A stretch of DNA of 27,070 nt. It comes from a virus. Position 1 is the first letter of the stretch. Each line of letters opens with the position of its first letter. The stretch covers positions 1-27,070 of IMG/VR virus record IMGVR_UViG_3300032050_000677, one strand, 5' to 3'. Positions 1 to 9,658 of this stretch are shown piece after piece. Position numbers and translations under genes: made by a program. The notes below the pieces were generated by a model that saw only the letters and a program-made list of their open reading frames with translations, had not been told where the DNA came from and did not search any database.

Positions 1-3000
1 CCTATATCCATTCTTCTTATCCCCTGTAACAGATTGGAATTGGAATTTTTGAGTTAACACATCTGTTATTGTATTAGCTTTATTAAATTTAGTTCTAGTT
101 CTATTTAGTATCACTGCCATTACCCACGCTTCTTCATGCGTATTTCTACTAGCCTCAGCAAATACTGCAGAAACTAATTGACTCCATTCTTGATCTGACA
201 TTGATCTACCTAAATATTTTTCTGCCACGGTTTTTGCTTCTTGTGAAGATTGTTTATTATCAGTCGTATATTCTGTGTTTGCAGAAGATTGGTTAAATGT
301 TTCTAACAAAGGAATAACAAAGTTACCTTGAGCTTGTTTACCGGCCTGTCTATTAAAGTCGTCTTTACTCTTGATAAAATACATGTTGCCTTTTACTTCT
401 GTGGTCCAAGTGTTGTTTTCTATCGTGTGATTCAAGCCTGTAACAACGAATCCCACTCTTCTATCTTTGCCTTTTAATCGACTTAGATTTGTAGAAGTAT
501 ACGAGTAGGGTAACAGTTGATCGTTAACGGTAAAACCTTGCATCATTGACAAACCTGAAATTCCGTCTGTCGAAAAGTCGATAGATAACGGTAATACCAT
601 GGTAGATTCAGAACCGGAGTCCTCTCCCCTTAGTTTGGCAACGCGTTCTACGTAGTAAGACGTGGCGTGAGACGTGTAATTTTCTGTTATCGCATCCCCA
701 GTTGTTCCTCCTATTGGCGCGCCTTTGTAAAACATGGATATAGCGTTATTGAATTGCTGAGCGGCCTCTCTTTCAGATCTAACTACATTCCTATCGTTTG
801 CTTTTTTGTTGAGCTCATTGTCTTGGTTAGCGGTTATAACCGTTTTATATCTATCTTCCAGTCCTATGTTAGGTTTACCAAAGGTTGTCGCATCAGTTGC
901 GGCTGTTGTTCTGTTACCAACATCTGCGTTTGCGGATATCGCAAGCATACTCGCAAGTTTTGTGCTGATGTCTGTACTGATTCTAAAATCCCTCGCTACC
1001 GATTTTTTACCGAATAGCGGCAATTCGCATTGTGTGCTTAATCCCAATCTTTTGTATTTTTTATGCGCATTTTCAGTTAATGCATCTACAGTGTTTGCCA
1101 TTGCTACGCCTGGAACAAATTGATCATCGACTACTGCGAAACAGTTAGCTTCATCGCAATAGCTTAATCTAAACGCGTTATTTAAACCTGTATACCTACT
1201 CAAATCCGCTAAAACGTTTTCAATCAAAGCCTTAAAATAAACGCTGTCTGTTTCGTCTTTAAATGAGAAAGATTTAATTGAACTCAAAAGGTAATCTATG
1301 CTAACCAACGTATTTAAAAACTTAGATCTATAGCCGTTTTTATCCTCACCATCTATTGTTTTTGGTATTGATTGAGAAATGCTATCCTCGTTCCACAATT
1401 TTTGTTGTGGTAATTTATTCTCTGGATCTGATTCATCACCCAATACATATTCGTTATTAACTAACAATTTATCAAAGATTGCTTTATAATCACTAAGATT
1501 ACCGTTAAATGGTATCACAAACTTCAACGGATCGGTTGTTAACGAGCTTGGTGAAGTTTGACACACGTTTGACTTGGGGTTGAAATCCAAATAAAACAAA
1601 GGTACGTTAGAGTCTTTCTTACTAGTGTCGTAAAGCAAACAACAGTGATTCAATATAAAAAAGAACCAAGACAATGGTATATAACACGGGTAGTGAATGT
1701 CAACGCCCTCTATCAAACTCTGACTCTGTCTGTAGGGTATTATGTAAGAAGTGAATAACTGTTCAAAATCTACCTGGTATTTTTCTTCTTTTAATTTTTC
1801 TAAAAAAGAATTTTTTAGTCCCTCGTCGTAATTCTCGTACATCAAAGCTTTGTGAAAACCAAACAAAGCTTGAATTTTAAACCGGTGATCGCTATTTTGT
1901 TTTGTGTAATAGTCTTCTATTTCTTGCGTAGTTAACACCTTTGGGCTTGTTAAATAATCAAAATCTTTTGTGAAAGCCCCGTTTATAAAGAGGTCTTTTA
2001 CAAATGTTTTATTTGTTTTATTATTATCGCTTTTTAACCACGGTATTTTAGTAACTCCTGTTATGTTTTCAACCGTAGCAAAGGAGTTCAATTGTATAGC
2101 CCTAAGTATTATCTCTAGTTGGGATTTGTATTGAGCTGCTTCTTTATTTTGTATTTCAGATGACTGTAACAAGGTTGGACCTTCCTCTTCCTGTGTTTCT
2201 TGAGTTTGCGGTTGTTGTTCAGCAGCTGCAGTAGCATCTATTAAATTTCCGGTTAGGCTGTTTGATCCTGGTTCTATTTGAATGTCTTTGAATATATCGC
2301 TATCGTCAAATTCAATTCTATAAGTTACTGTTTTTGGTTTTGTTTGCGTTTTAGTTAATGTTCCTCCTGTTGGTGAACTGCGAGTAATTGTTTCGGTTAC
2401 ATTTATAGGAAAGGTTCCATCTATTTGATATTTTAATTTATCAACTCCCTCTCTTAAGTTACTAAAACGGGTTATTTTTACTTCGAATGGCGTATCTTTA
2501 TTTGAAATTATATCATTCAATCTTTTTTCTATATCATCAACATAATTTACTGTTTTTAATGACTCATCCTCTAATTCATAAGATACATTTATTGTAAACT
2601 CTATGTATTCGTTATTTAATTTATACTTTGAATCATAAAAATATGCTCTCTCTAATATTTTATTAGTTGCTTCAACTTCATATCGGGTTATTGAGTTATA
2701 ATTTATGTTGTTATAGGTATTTTCACTAAAAGAAGACATCAAAAACGCGTTAACACCAGATCCTCTAGTTAATTTATTATTATCACTAACAACTTCTCTC
2801 GGATCTTCAAATCGAAGACGAGGTGGTACACTCCATAGATTTTCAGAATTAATGCCTATTTGATCAAAATCTAACTTAGCTTTAAATGTATCGTCTCTTG
2901 GTGAAATTATTTTTTGAAATTTTTCAAATGCAATAAAAACAGTATTACCTTCTGCGTATATATAATTGAATTGTTCAAATTGACTAGAGTTTTTAATCCA

Positions 3001-4272
3001 TCCACTAGTATATCTTTTTACCTTATTAATATTGTCTCTATTAACCGCTTGAGAATACGTAAATTGATCGTTTAATATTAATCTATTTCCATCAATGTAT
3101 AAAATATTACCAACGCACTTCCAATCTCCCACTTTTTGTTGATTGTTTGCGTCCACGTATCTTCCATTATAATAAAAATAATACAGTATCTTATTTCTAA
3201 CGTCTTGATATTCTATAACGTGCGTACCGTCGAACAATCGCCGTATTTTAGCAGTACCAGCGTCAACTAGTGTTTTAAAACACTGTGGCCACATACCAAT
3301 CGTGCTAGCGTTTTGAGAAGCACTCTGGATCTGAGCGGCTATTGCATTTTCATAATTTCTACGAATTACAGCGTTTGCGTTATTTATGAGCTTTTGTACC
3401 GCTGCGCTAAATACTTTTGTTAGACTGTTTACGTTGTTAACTCTAACGCTTTCACCCAAAACGCCTAAACTCATCAATTTTAAACTACAATCGTAACCGC
3501 CGTCGGTGTTGGAAGTAAAGCTAAAGTTCGTAACTATTCCCAACATCGCGTCGTAGTTACCGTCGCTGTTTCTTACTGATTTGGCTATTTTGTATCTTAA
3601 CAAGTCTTTATCCAAACCTTTTTCGAACGGATCTATGCTGTAATCTTCTCCTTTGTATAGCGTCGATTGAGGTTTAATTTCGTCTGCTGATGTCTTGTCC
3701 TCTTTGTAAAAGAAGGTGTTACCCCATTCCAAAAACATGGTGTATCCCAATTTGAAATACAACAAATCTACGATGTCTAGTTGAGCTTTATCGTTAACGC
3801 TAAATTGAATGTCAGCCGCTCTTATAGAACCCAACTTGCCCTGCGTCTGCACTTTTACGCTCTTTATCCCGGGGAATGGTCTGAAACCGTACTCTCGAAT
3901 CTCGTTTTGTCCAAGCATTCCGTAAGATCCGTTTAAGCCTATTCCAGATCTCAATTTGTAAGAAGGGACGTTGTTGGAAAAATCGTCGACATTGACGTTG
4001 GTTATACCAGAGTAAGCGGATGTTCCTCCAAATAAAACAAATTGTTTAGCAAATAATTCTGGAATTATTGCGGTTACGAAACTTGTAGGTGATTTTTTGC
4101 CTACGTTTACTGATGAAACCAGTCTAACCCAACCAGATTTGTTGGCGATTTGCACAAGATTTGTGTTGTCTCTATTGTCTATCGAGTTCATTTCAGACCT
4201 GAGCAACACTTGGTTCATAACCCACTGCGGTATTGGGTATCCCAAAACGTTATCTATGTTTGTGTAAGACAT
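1..4272 (-). CDS. Giant baseplate hub/spike-like protein with C-terminal SleB-like cell-wall hydrolase domain (partial, 3' end outside window)
   Basis: The frame starts at ATG 4272-4270 and has no stop to base 1, giving at least 1424 residues; the C-terminus is missing. The first 270 residues are beta-rich and structural. They include a stretch with LLYFKLGYTMFLEWG at about 169-183, then NYDAMLGIV and DGGYDCSLKLMSLG, a pattern I associate with phage baseplate proteins. A Q/E/P-rich linker lies at about 680-705. A segment with LPLSIDFSTDGISGL at about 1227-1241 and VGFVVTGLNHTI near 1273 precedes the last part. Residues 1350-1424 read like the start of a SleB/CwlJ hydrolase: LVSAVFAEASRN, then AWVMAVILNRT, then a V..QKFQFQSV segment. 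E1373 is the likely catalytic glutamate. Its gene follows tape measure and LysM genes, as expected for a central baseplate part. Inferred role: piercing tip or hub that opens peptidoglycan during injection. The structural role is well supported, the exact baseplate family is not. Confidence 0.85.
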   Translation of the reverse strand, partial: MSYTNIDNVLGYPIPQWVMNQVLLRSEMNSIDNRDNTNLVQIANKSGWVRLVSSVNVGKKSPTSFVTAIIPELFAKQFVLFGGTSAYSGITNVNVDDFSNNVPSYKLRSGIGLNGSYGMLGQNEIREYGFRPFPGIKSVKVQTQGKLGSIRAADIQFSVNDKAQLDIVDLLYFKLGYTMFLEWGNTFFYKEDKTSADEIKPQSTLYKGEDYSIDPFEKGLDKDLLRYKIAKSVRNSDGNYDAMLGIVTNFSFTSNTDGGYDCSLKLMSLGVLGESVRVNNVNSLTKVFSAAVQKLINNANAVIRRNYENAIAAQIQSASQNASTIGMWPQCFKTLVDAGTAKIRRLFDGTHVIEYQDVRNKILYYFYYNGRYVDANNQQKVGDWKCVGNILYIDGNRLILNDQFTYSQAVNRDNINKVKRYTSGWIKNSSQFEQFNYIYAEGNTVFIAFEKFQKIISPRDDTFKAKLDFDQIGINSENLWSVPPRLRFEDPREVVSDNNKLTRGSGVNAFLMSSFSENTYNNINYNSITRYEVEATNKILERAYFYDSKYKLNNEYIEFTINVSYELEDESLKTVNYVDDIEKRLNDIISNKDTPFEVKITRFSNLREGVDKLKYQIDGTFPINVTETITRSSPTGGTLTKTQTKPKTVTYRIEFDDSDIFKDIQIEPGSNSLTGNLIDATAAAEQQPQTQETQEEEGPTLLQSSEIQNKEAAQYKSQLEIILRAIQLNSFATVENITGVTKIPWLKSDNNKTNKTFVKDLFINGAFTKDFDYLTSPKVLTTQEIEDYYTKQNSDHRFKIQALFGFHKALMYENYDEGLKNSFLEKLKEEKYQVDFEQLFTSYIIPYRQSQSLIEGVDIHYPCYIPLSWFFFILNHCCLLYDTSKKDSNVPLFYLDFNPKSNVCQTSPSSLTTDPLKFVIPFNGNLSDYKAIFDKLLVNNEYVLGDESDPENKLPQQKLWNEDSISQSIPKTIDGEDKNGYRSKFLNTLVSIDYLLSSIKSFSFKDETDSVYFKALIENVLADLSRYTGLNNAFRLSYCDEANCFAVVDDQFVPGVAMANTVDALTENAHKKYKRLGLSTQCELPLFGKKSVARDFRISTDISTKLASMLAISANADVGNRTTAATDATTFGKPNIGLEDRYKTVITANQDNELNKKANDRNVVRSEREAAQQFNNAISMFYKGAPIGGTTGDAITENYTSHATSYYVERVAKLRGEDSGSESTMVLPLSIDFSTDGISGLSMMQGFTVNDQLLPYSYTSTNLSRLKGKDRRVGFVVTGLNHTIENNTWTTEVKGNMYFIKSKDDFNRQAGKQAQGNFVIPLLETFNQSSANTEYTTDNKQSSQEAKTVAEKYLGRSMSDQEWSQLVSAVFAEASRNTHEEAWVMAVILNRTRTKFNKANTITDVLTQKFQFQSVTGDKKNGYR

Positions 4273-4275
4273 TTA

Positions 4276-4584
4276 TTACCTTGTATAATTTTCTTGTTTG
4301 TATTGATTTATAGCCGCTGGTGCGTTTGCCGGTATTCTCAGTTGCGCACCGATGGGGGGATATATTGAATCTCCCGGAAGGTTATTAGCTGACGCTATCA
4401 CCCACCAAAGAGTCATGTCCCCATAAAAGTCCAAAGCCAACAGGTCCAATCTGTCTCCAACAGTGGTTATTACGTAATTATCGTTTTGAACAACTGGTAT
4501 GTCTGGATACACGTTTGTTTGTATGTATTGTTCTCCAACGTTGTCTACTTTGGTAGTTGGTATGGTTTCGTATCTGTATGACAT
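4276..4584 (-). CDS. LysM-domain baseplate protein (T4 gp53 / P2 gpX-like)
   Basis: This 102-residue protein has one LysM-like module at about residues 37-86. It begins YVITTVGDRLDLLALDFYGD, continues TLWWVIASANNLP and ends with IYPPIGAQLRIP. This is the arrangement seen in phage tail protein X and in the LysM fold of T4 gp53. In such phages the module joins wedge or hub subunits rather than acting on the cell wall. The ATG overlaps the stop of the upstream 560-residue gene by one base (TAATG), and the hub gene begins three bases after its own stop, so the three genes are probably translationally coupled. I am confident in the LysM call; the choice between a gp53-like and a gpX-like role is inference from position. 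Confidence 0.85.
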   Translation of the reverse strand: MSYRYETIPTTKVDNVGEQYIQTNVYPDIPVVQNDNYVITTVGDRLDLLALDFYGDMTLWWVIASANNLPGDSIYPPIGAQLRIPANAPAAINQYKQENYTR

Positions 4585-6266
4585 TATATTGGTCTATTTA
4601 CTAAATTAGAAGGCCTTCTAGCGTTCTGTTGATTTTGTATTATATTGTTTAAATCCTCAGTATTTACGGTAGGTCTTTGCAATTGTTGCAATCCCGTATT
4701 CAGTCTAGCGGTTGCGTTTCTAAGAGAGATAGTTTGTTTTGTTAAATAGTCGTTAGCTATTATATTTGTTTGAGAAGCGTACGTTGTCTTTTTTGGTAAA
4801 ATGTCGTGAATAGGTCTAAAAGTCACTTGCACGTCCAGATAGTGTGGCAATTGCTCTCCGTCATCTATTTCCCAACTAGACATTTGGTCTATGTTCACGT
4901 TAACCGATTCCAAAAACCCGGGTACCCTGTACAAATAATCTCCCACTGTGACTCTCACCAAAGAAGAACGCATTATTCCGTTTGCGCTATAATCAGGGTA
5001 AACTTGGGAAACAAGTAAGTTGAGCTTTTCGTAAACTCTAGACATTTCGCTTCTAGAAAAAACAGCTAACCTAAAAGAAAATCCCACGGTTCTAGAAAAA
5101 CCTTGATACGTAAAAAAGTCCTCTCCTCTACCGATGTACTTAAACGTGTTGTAAGAAGCTTGGTGATTGTCCGTCAATCCAGCTGTTAAAAAGGCCCTGA
5201 ACTGTAAAAACAAAGCGTTGTCAGGATCGTCGTTTTCTATGCACTCAAAACCGAATTTTATCAAGTCGTCTTTTGCGTCAGGCCACGGATCACTACTATA
5301 CTGTTTTATATCGGAAAAATTTATGTTGTCCGTTATAGAACCGCTAGAATACGTGTAGAATTTGTAGTCTATAGCGTCTTGATCAGCTACCGGTAAATTC
5401 ACGCTTGTCAGCCTTTCCATTCTAGCTTTGGCGCCCCTTACTTTTTGGTTTGCTATTTGATCGTAGCTTAAAGACGCACCAGAACGCACCTTGTTAACCG
5501 CGGTTGTGGTATCTTCGTACCTTCTTATAGTTGTATTACCTATTCCGTAAGCTGAACCAGGACCTCCCAAATAGTTCTGGATTACGTTCCTGTTTAGCGA
5601 TATTCCCAACTGGTTTATTTTGTTCAGGCTTCCAAGTACGTTTGTGTTGTTACTGATCGGGGAATTGCTTGTTAGCTTAAGCTGTTGGAGTATCAATAAC
5701 CTGTTTTGGCTTTGGGCCTCGTCAACTGTCATTCTCGATTGCGCTCCAACAATGTTGCTGTAATATTTAGAAGATAGATCCAAAGGAAAAAGCCCGTGAC
5801 GGTTGAAGTGAGTACCTGTGCCCGCTACTCCAACTTGATCAAGCGTGTTTCTTCCCCTGTTGTAGATTCTTGTGTTTTCCAAAATGCCAGGAAGAGCGTT
5901 AACCGATCCGAAAGCGAATAGCGATGTTCCCGTCTCTGTTTTTGGGTTTGACAGTTGGAGACCTATCTGTTTTGTAACGAAAGCAGTCCCCCTTGGAGAA
6001 TCTGATAGAAACTTTTTTATCCGCTCCTTATCTATGCGTCCAGATATTGTAAGGGTTTGCGTTCCTATTTCAAAGTCTAATCCGCCTCCTCTAATGGGGT
6101 AATCAAGGCTGTATCTATTGCTTTTGTAGTAGCTTGCAAATTGCGTAGGAACGCCTGCTTGATCTATCGGAAATTGAATGTAAGGTTGACCTGAATAACC
6201 GTTGTTGGGTCTGTCAGATCCATACTTCAATGACGTGAATTTAGTTCTTAAGTCTATTAGAGGCAT
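4584..6266 (-). CDS. Baseplate / tail-tube-cap-like structural protein
   Basis: This 560-residue protein lies between the tape measure and the LysM baseplate gene. In contractile phages that slot usually encodes the proteins joining the tube to the baseplate (T4 gp48/gp54, or the Mu/P2 equivalents). No signal peptide or membrane segment is visible. The C-terminal third has RVTVGDYLYRVPGFLESVNV at about 440-460, then SSWEIDD, LPHYLDVQVTFRPIH and DILP. This alternating pattern resembles the tube-like fold found in tube and tube-initiator proteins. The last 60 residues are Q/N-rich and probably flexible. ATG at 6266 follows an AT-rich leader with AAGAA eight bases upstream. Structural identity is fairly secure; equivalence to gp48/gp54 is an inference. 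Confidence 0.65.
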   Translation of the reverse strand: MPLIDLRTKFTSLKYGSDRPNNGYSGQPYIQFPIDQAGVPTQFASYYKSNRYSLDYPIRGGGLDFEIGTQTLTISGRIDKERIKKFLSDSPRGTAFVTKQIGLQLSNPKTETGTSLFAFGSVNALPGILENTRIYNRGRNTLDQVGVAGTGTHFNRHGLFPLDLSSKYYSNIVGAQSRMTVDEAQSQNRLLILQQLKLTSNSPISNNTNVLGSLNKINQLGISLNRNVIQNYLGGPGSAYGIGNTTIRRYEDTTTAVNKVRSGASLSYDQIANQKVRGAKARMERLTSVNLPVADQDAIDYKFYTYSSGSITDNINFSDIKQYSSDPWPDAKDDLIKFGFECIENDDPDNALFLQFRAFLTAGLTDNHQASYNTFKYIGRGEDFFTYQGFSRTVGFSFRLAVFSRSEMSRVYEKLNLLVSQVYPDYSANGIMRSSLVRVTVGDYLYRVPGFLESVNVNIDQMSSWEIDDGEQLPHYLDVQVTFRPIHDILPKKTTYASQTNIIANDYLTKQTISLRNATARLNTGLQQLQRPTVNTEDLNNIIQNQQNARRPSNLVNRPI

Positions 6267-6286
6267 TTCTTGAATTTTATTATTTT

Positions 6287-8533
6287 TTATTGTCCCCCAC
6301 TAGCAACATTTTTGTTTGTTGCGTTATCGTTCTTGGTTGTTGTATTTTGCACTTCAGCTTTTGTCACAGATCTGTGCAGCACTTCATTGTTTGTTTGCAT
6401 TTTGTTTTCTATTAAAATGGTTTGAGGACCTGTAAATCCTTGATTCACTGTAGTGTTTGTTGCTGGTGCGTTTGTGGTTGTTTCTGATTTTGCTTTATTG
6501 TTCGAAACTCCGGGTCCAGCAAATTGTAAATCTCCGCCAAGCGCTCTTACGCGATCTCCTGCTCCTTCCAAAAACCCTTGAATGCTTTCAGCTTTTGCGT
6601 CTGATATCGCTCCGAAAAAGTCTAGTATAGATACTACTCCCCCTGCTATAGTAGCTACAATGTCTACTATTGAAGCAAAAACGTCTCTTATAGATACAAT
6701 AACAGCTCTAATGTTTTCTGGTTTTGATAGATAGTCCATAAATCCTTCTATCTTATCTATTATTCCACTGCTTTCAACAAAATCGGATATGGACTGTTTT
6801 ATCTTTTCCATAAAAGCCGCTATCTTTTCTTGCATTGAAGCATTCATCATGTTTTGGTAAGCTTCTTCTCCGACTGCTTCTTTTAAAGCCTTGTGAGTTT
6901 TGTACCGCTCAAGTCCTATTTGCAATTGTTGTCTAGCGTTGTCTGTGTCTTTGGCGCCCAATCTCGAAAGCAACTCTTGCCTCTTGAGCATGTCTCCCAT
7001 TTGATCTCTGGACATTCCGAATGCTTTTGCTAGAGACTCCGCTTGGATCCTGTTCATCTTTAAAAAGTCTCCGCTGCTGCCGACCTGTTTATTTATCTCT
7101 AACGCTGCACCGGCTAGATCGTTGTTCAAAAACAGCTCTCTTGCCTTATTCAAATTTATCTCCTTGCCAGTCAACAGTTGCGCTTCAAACTCTGCGCTTA
7201 TGCTTGATTCGAAATCCAAAAAAGAATCTGCCATGGAATCCAACTGTTTTAGTTCCAATCCCATCGCTTTTACAGTAAGTAGACTCTTAGTTAGTTTTTC
7301 AGGATACTTTGCAAATTGCAGTCCCAATACGCCTCCCAAATTCGAGGCTTCTTTCAGTATTTTTTGGTTTTGGAATTGAATACCCGTAACTCTCTTCAGC
7401 CCCTCTACTTGGGCAAGGACTGACTTTACCACTGATTCTGAGCTTTTTCCTGTTATCACCGCTGTTTCTGCTATGCCCTGTCTTGTTTCGAGTTCTAAAC
7501 CGCTTATGTCTTTTAATTTGATGTTTGTGGATAGAATCTCTGAAGACATAACGTTCGTTACTCCCAACGCATCAACGAATTCCATTTGTGATTCTACAAG
7601 TTTTTGCGTATTTACAAACAGATCTCCGTTAGATACGTTTAGGCTAGCAAATTCCATCTTCAATTGGCGCGCCTGTTGGGTAGACATGTTCATTGCACGC
7701 GCAAACTTAACAGTTTGATCTTGTATGCCTACGATATAGTCAAAAGCAGCTTTTAGACCTTTTACAACACCCCCAATTGCTGCGCCTGCTAGAGGTATTG
7801 CTAATAGAGGATCAGTAATGTTTTCTAAAAGTCCTGCTCCTGCTGCTTTAATTCCTGCTCCAAGTACTTTAGTTTTTGATATTTTTCCGTTAGCTTCTTG
7901 AAGTTCTCTGGCTTTAGACACCATTTTTTCGTAAACTTCCGTTCCTAATCCCAATTTTTTAGAAAACAAAGAAAAAGCTGCGCCCGATACGCCTATGCCT
8001 TTTTCTACAGCTTTTTCTTTTGCTAATTGTTCATCTAAATCTTCATTTGTTAGTTTAATTAAATCTAAGGACTTCTGCCTGGCTATATACTCTGCTTGTA
8101 GTGGACTCAACGATCTCATTTGAGCGTCTATTTGATCTTCTAAATCTTCTAGCGCTTGTCCAGTTAAACCCTCTTTTTGTTTGAGAAGTCCTAATAATTG
8201 ATTAGCGGTATGTAATTGAGCTGGATTGTCTTTTGAAAGTTTGGCCTCTAACTGATTAACTTTGGCTTGTTGCACAAATTGATTTGCTATCGTATTCTCT
8301 ATATCATTTTGTATTTTTTTAACATCTAGAGAACTACTCCTATATCCATCTATAGATTTTCTTACCTTATCATATCCAGTTAATAACTTGCCTAATTCTC
8401 TAACCTGGTCTTTTATAATGTCATTGAAATCTTCTCCAGACCTTATGAGATCTTTTAAAGCCTGTTTAGTATCCTTTAGATTAGAAGCGGCTTGACTACT
8501 TTGACTTGGACCAGTATTTTGATTATCTGCCAT
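6287..8533 (-). CDS. Tail tape measure protein
   Basis: The longest tail gene upstream of the hub, 748 residues from ATG 8533. A TTG six codons upstream also keeps the frame open, but the ATG is the better start. The N-terminal 180 residues are charged and helical with long coiled-coil character. Hydrophobic stretches follow at about 225-270 (LLAIPLAGAAIGGVV) and 610-650 (IVDIVATIAGGVVSILDFFG), as is typical of tape measures that contact the membrane. The middle is again helical, and the last 70 residues are N/T-rich. The protein sets tail length; at roughly 0.15 nm per residue it predicts a tail near 110 nm. It follows the chaperone-like pair and precedes baseplate genes, the classic order. 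Confidence 0.88.
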   Translation of the reverse strand: MADNQNTGPSQSSQAASNLKDTKQALKDLIRSGEDFNDIIKDQVRELGKLLTGYDKVRKSIDGYRSSSLDVKKIQNDIENTIANQFVQQAKVNQLEAKLSKDNPAQLHTANQLLGLLKQKEGLTGQALEDLEDQIDAQMRSLSPLQAEYIARQKSLDLIKLTNEDLDEQLAKEKAVEKGIGVSGAAFSLFSKKLGLGTEVYEKMVSKARELQEANGKISKTKVLGAGIKAAGAGLLENITDPLLAIPLAGAAIGGVVKGLKAAFDYIVGIQDQTVKFARAMNMSTQQARQLKMEFASLNVSNGDLFVNTQKLVESQMEFVDALGVTNVMSSEILSTNIKLKDISGLELETRQGIAETAVITGKSSESVVKSVLAQVEGLKRVTGIQFQNQKILKEASNLGGVLGLQFAKYPEKLTKSLLTVKAMGLELKQLDSMADSFLDFESSISAEFEAQLLTGKEINLNKARELFLNNDLAGAALEINKQVGSSGDFLKMNRIQAESLAKAFGMSRDQMGDMLKRQELLSRLGAKDTDNARQQLQIGLERYKTHKALKEAVGEEAYQNMMNASMQEKIAAFMEKIKQSISDFVESSGIIDKIEGFMDYLSKPENIRAVIVSIRDVFASIVDIVATIAGGVVSILDFFGAISDAKAESIQGFLEGAGDRVRALGGDLQFAGPGVSNNKAKSETTTNAPATNTTVNQGFTGPQTILIENKMQTNNEVLHRSVTKAEVQNTTTKNDNATNKNVASGGQ

Positions 8534-8559
8534 TTGCTTTATACTATACAAATAAATAT

Positions 8560-8880
8560 TTACTTATTTGGTTTTGCTTTAGATACGAAGTCGTATTTCT
8601 TGGAAGCTTCTTTAACAGCGTCAGGTATCTTAAACTTTTTCATGTCCGTGTTCTCTGTTATCTTCTGCTGTTGTTCGTCCCTGATAGCTTGGACCTTCTC
8701 TAGATACTCGTTTATTTTTTTTAGATTGAATCGCCTGTGAGATACGGGCATTTCCCACACCTCCGACCAAGAGAATCCTCCTCCGCCGTGATAAGTTAAT
8801 TCGAAACATTCAGTCATGAAATGGGACCTATAAGAAGGTCCCGGTAACATTGGTATTATTTTTAGTAAAGTATCATCCAC
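8560..8880 (-). CDS. Small tail assembly chaperone-like protein (possible frameshift partner)
   Basis: This 106-residue frame lies between the T4-baseplate-like gene and the tape measure. It contains FELTYHGGGGFSWSEVWEMP followed by SHRRFNLKKINEYLEKV and a charged tail. A W..V..MP..R segment with a helical charged end is what I expect of the distal half of a tail chaperone pair. As an independent gene it would start at GTG 8880-8878, one base after the TAA of the upstream gene; an ATG lies 30 bases further in. The frame is also open upstream, overlapping the end of the previous gene by about 50 bases (to the stop at 8937-8935). A +1 or -2 frameshift fusion is therefore possible. The start is uncertain, the coding is likely. 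Confidence 0.7.
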   Translation of the reverse strand: MDDTLLKIIPMLPGPSYRSHFMTECFELTYHGGGGFSWSEVWEMPVSHRRFNLKKINEYLEKVQAIRDEQQQKITENTDMKKFKIPDAVKEASKKYDFVSKAKPNK

Positions 8881-8881
8881 G

Positions 8882-9646
8882 TTAGTCCATGTTTGGAAAG
8901 AAGAATTGAGCTCCCATCGGAAGATCTGTTGAAATTAACTCTCCATCGCTCAATGTAAAACTCACTTTTGTGTTTATATCCGGTGTGTTTTTAGCGATGT
9001 CCTTTTTCAATTCTATGGAGTCTCTAGCCAATAGAGCTCCGCTGTCGACGAAGTCTCTAACTGTTTTAACCCCGTAATCTCCGTTTACTGCCACTATCTG
9101 GTGTTTTAACCTCGTTGATTGGATACCTCCATCGATGCCGGTGGCCTTTTTCAACCCCTTCAACTCTTCGTCGATCTTTTTATCGTCAGCAACTGTGAGT
9201 ATCTTGTAAGTCACAACGTTTTTTGTGTAAGGTAAAGTGAAAGAGAATTCGTTTTTTTCTGAAAACTTGCTTTCGTCAACTTCTTTGTACTTCAAATCCT
9301 GTAAGTCAACGGTAACGGTTTCCTCTTCGTTCGTGTTTGGGTTTACGTACTTGAAAGAGTAGTCTTTACCGTAAGCTAATATCCTTGATGCGATGAGTAA
9401 CGCGTTCCTGTCGCCTAGCAAAAGGTCCTCGTGGTTGATCTCTGTTTTTACAAGAGACTTTAACATCATTTCTATAGCTTTTCCCTGTCTTAATAAATTA
9501 ACGTTGGTGAGAATGTCCTCTTCCTTCGCTGTCATATACTTCATTTGTACTTGACCCTTTGAAAGCGGATTGTCTTTCGGATACAACAATCCCTTGGAGG
9601 GAAGGTCTATCATCTCTGTCGGAACTTCAAATTTTGTTTCTGCCAT
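8882..9646 (-). CDS. T4 gp26-like baseplate/tail assembly protein
   Basis: This 254-residue protein opens with EMIDLPSKGLLYPKDNPLS, then KYMTAKEEDILT, LLRQGKAIEMMLKSL, INHEDLLLGDRNALLIASRI and LAYGKDY. I recognise this as the T4 baseplate family (Pfam PF12322 from memory, usually labelled gp26 or hub assembly). It may act as an assembly chaperone rather than a virion part, given its position just before the tape measure. ATG at 9646 is preceded by an AT-rich leader holding a TATTTATA octamer. A strong terminator lies between it and the upstream endonuclease, so it probably starts a transcription unit with the tape measure and baseplate genes. Family match is good; the choice among gp26, gp51 and chaperone is inference. 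Confidence 0.8.
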   Translation of the reverse strand: MAETKFEVPTEMIDLPSKGLLYPKDNPLSKGQVQMKYMTAKEEDILTNVNLLRQGKAIEMMLKSLVKTEINHEDLLLGDRNALLIASRILAYGKDYSFKYVNPNTNEEETVTVDLQDLKYKEVDESKFSEKNEFSFTLPYTKNVVTYKILTVADDKKIDEELKGLKKATGIDGGIQSTRLKHQIVAVNGDYGVKTVRDFVDSGALLARDSIELKKDIAKNTPDINTKVSFTLSDGELISTDLPMGAQFFFPNMD

Positions 9647-9658
9647 TTTGTATTTTAA

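Noticed and set aside
667-1123. Two overlapping plus-strand reading frames
   Set aside because: They lie antisense inside the continuous hub gene, and their composition (Cys/Ser/Leu-rich) is that of a shadow frame.
8534-8551. TTG start six codons upstream for the tape measure gene
   Set aside because: The ATG at 8533 starts a normal protein, and TTG gives no better leader.
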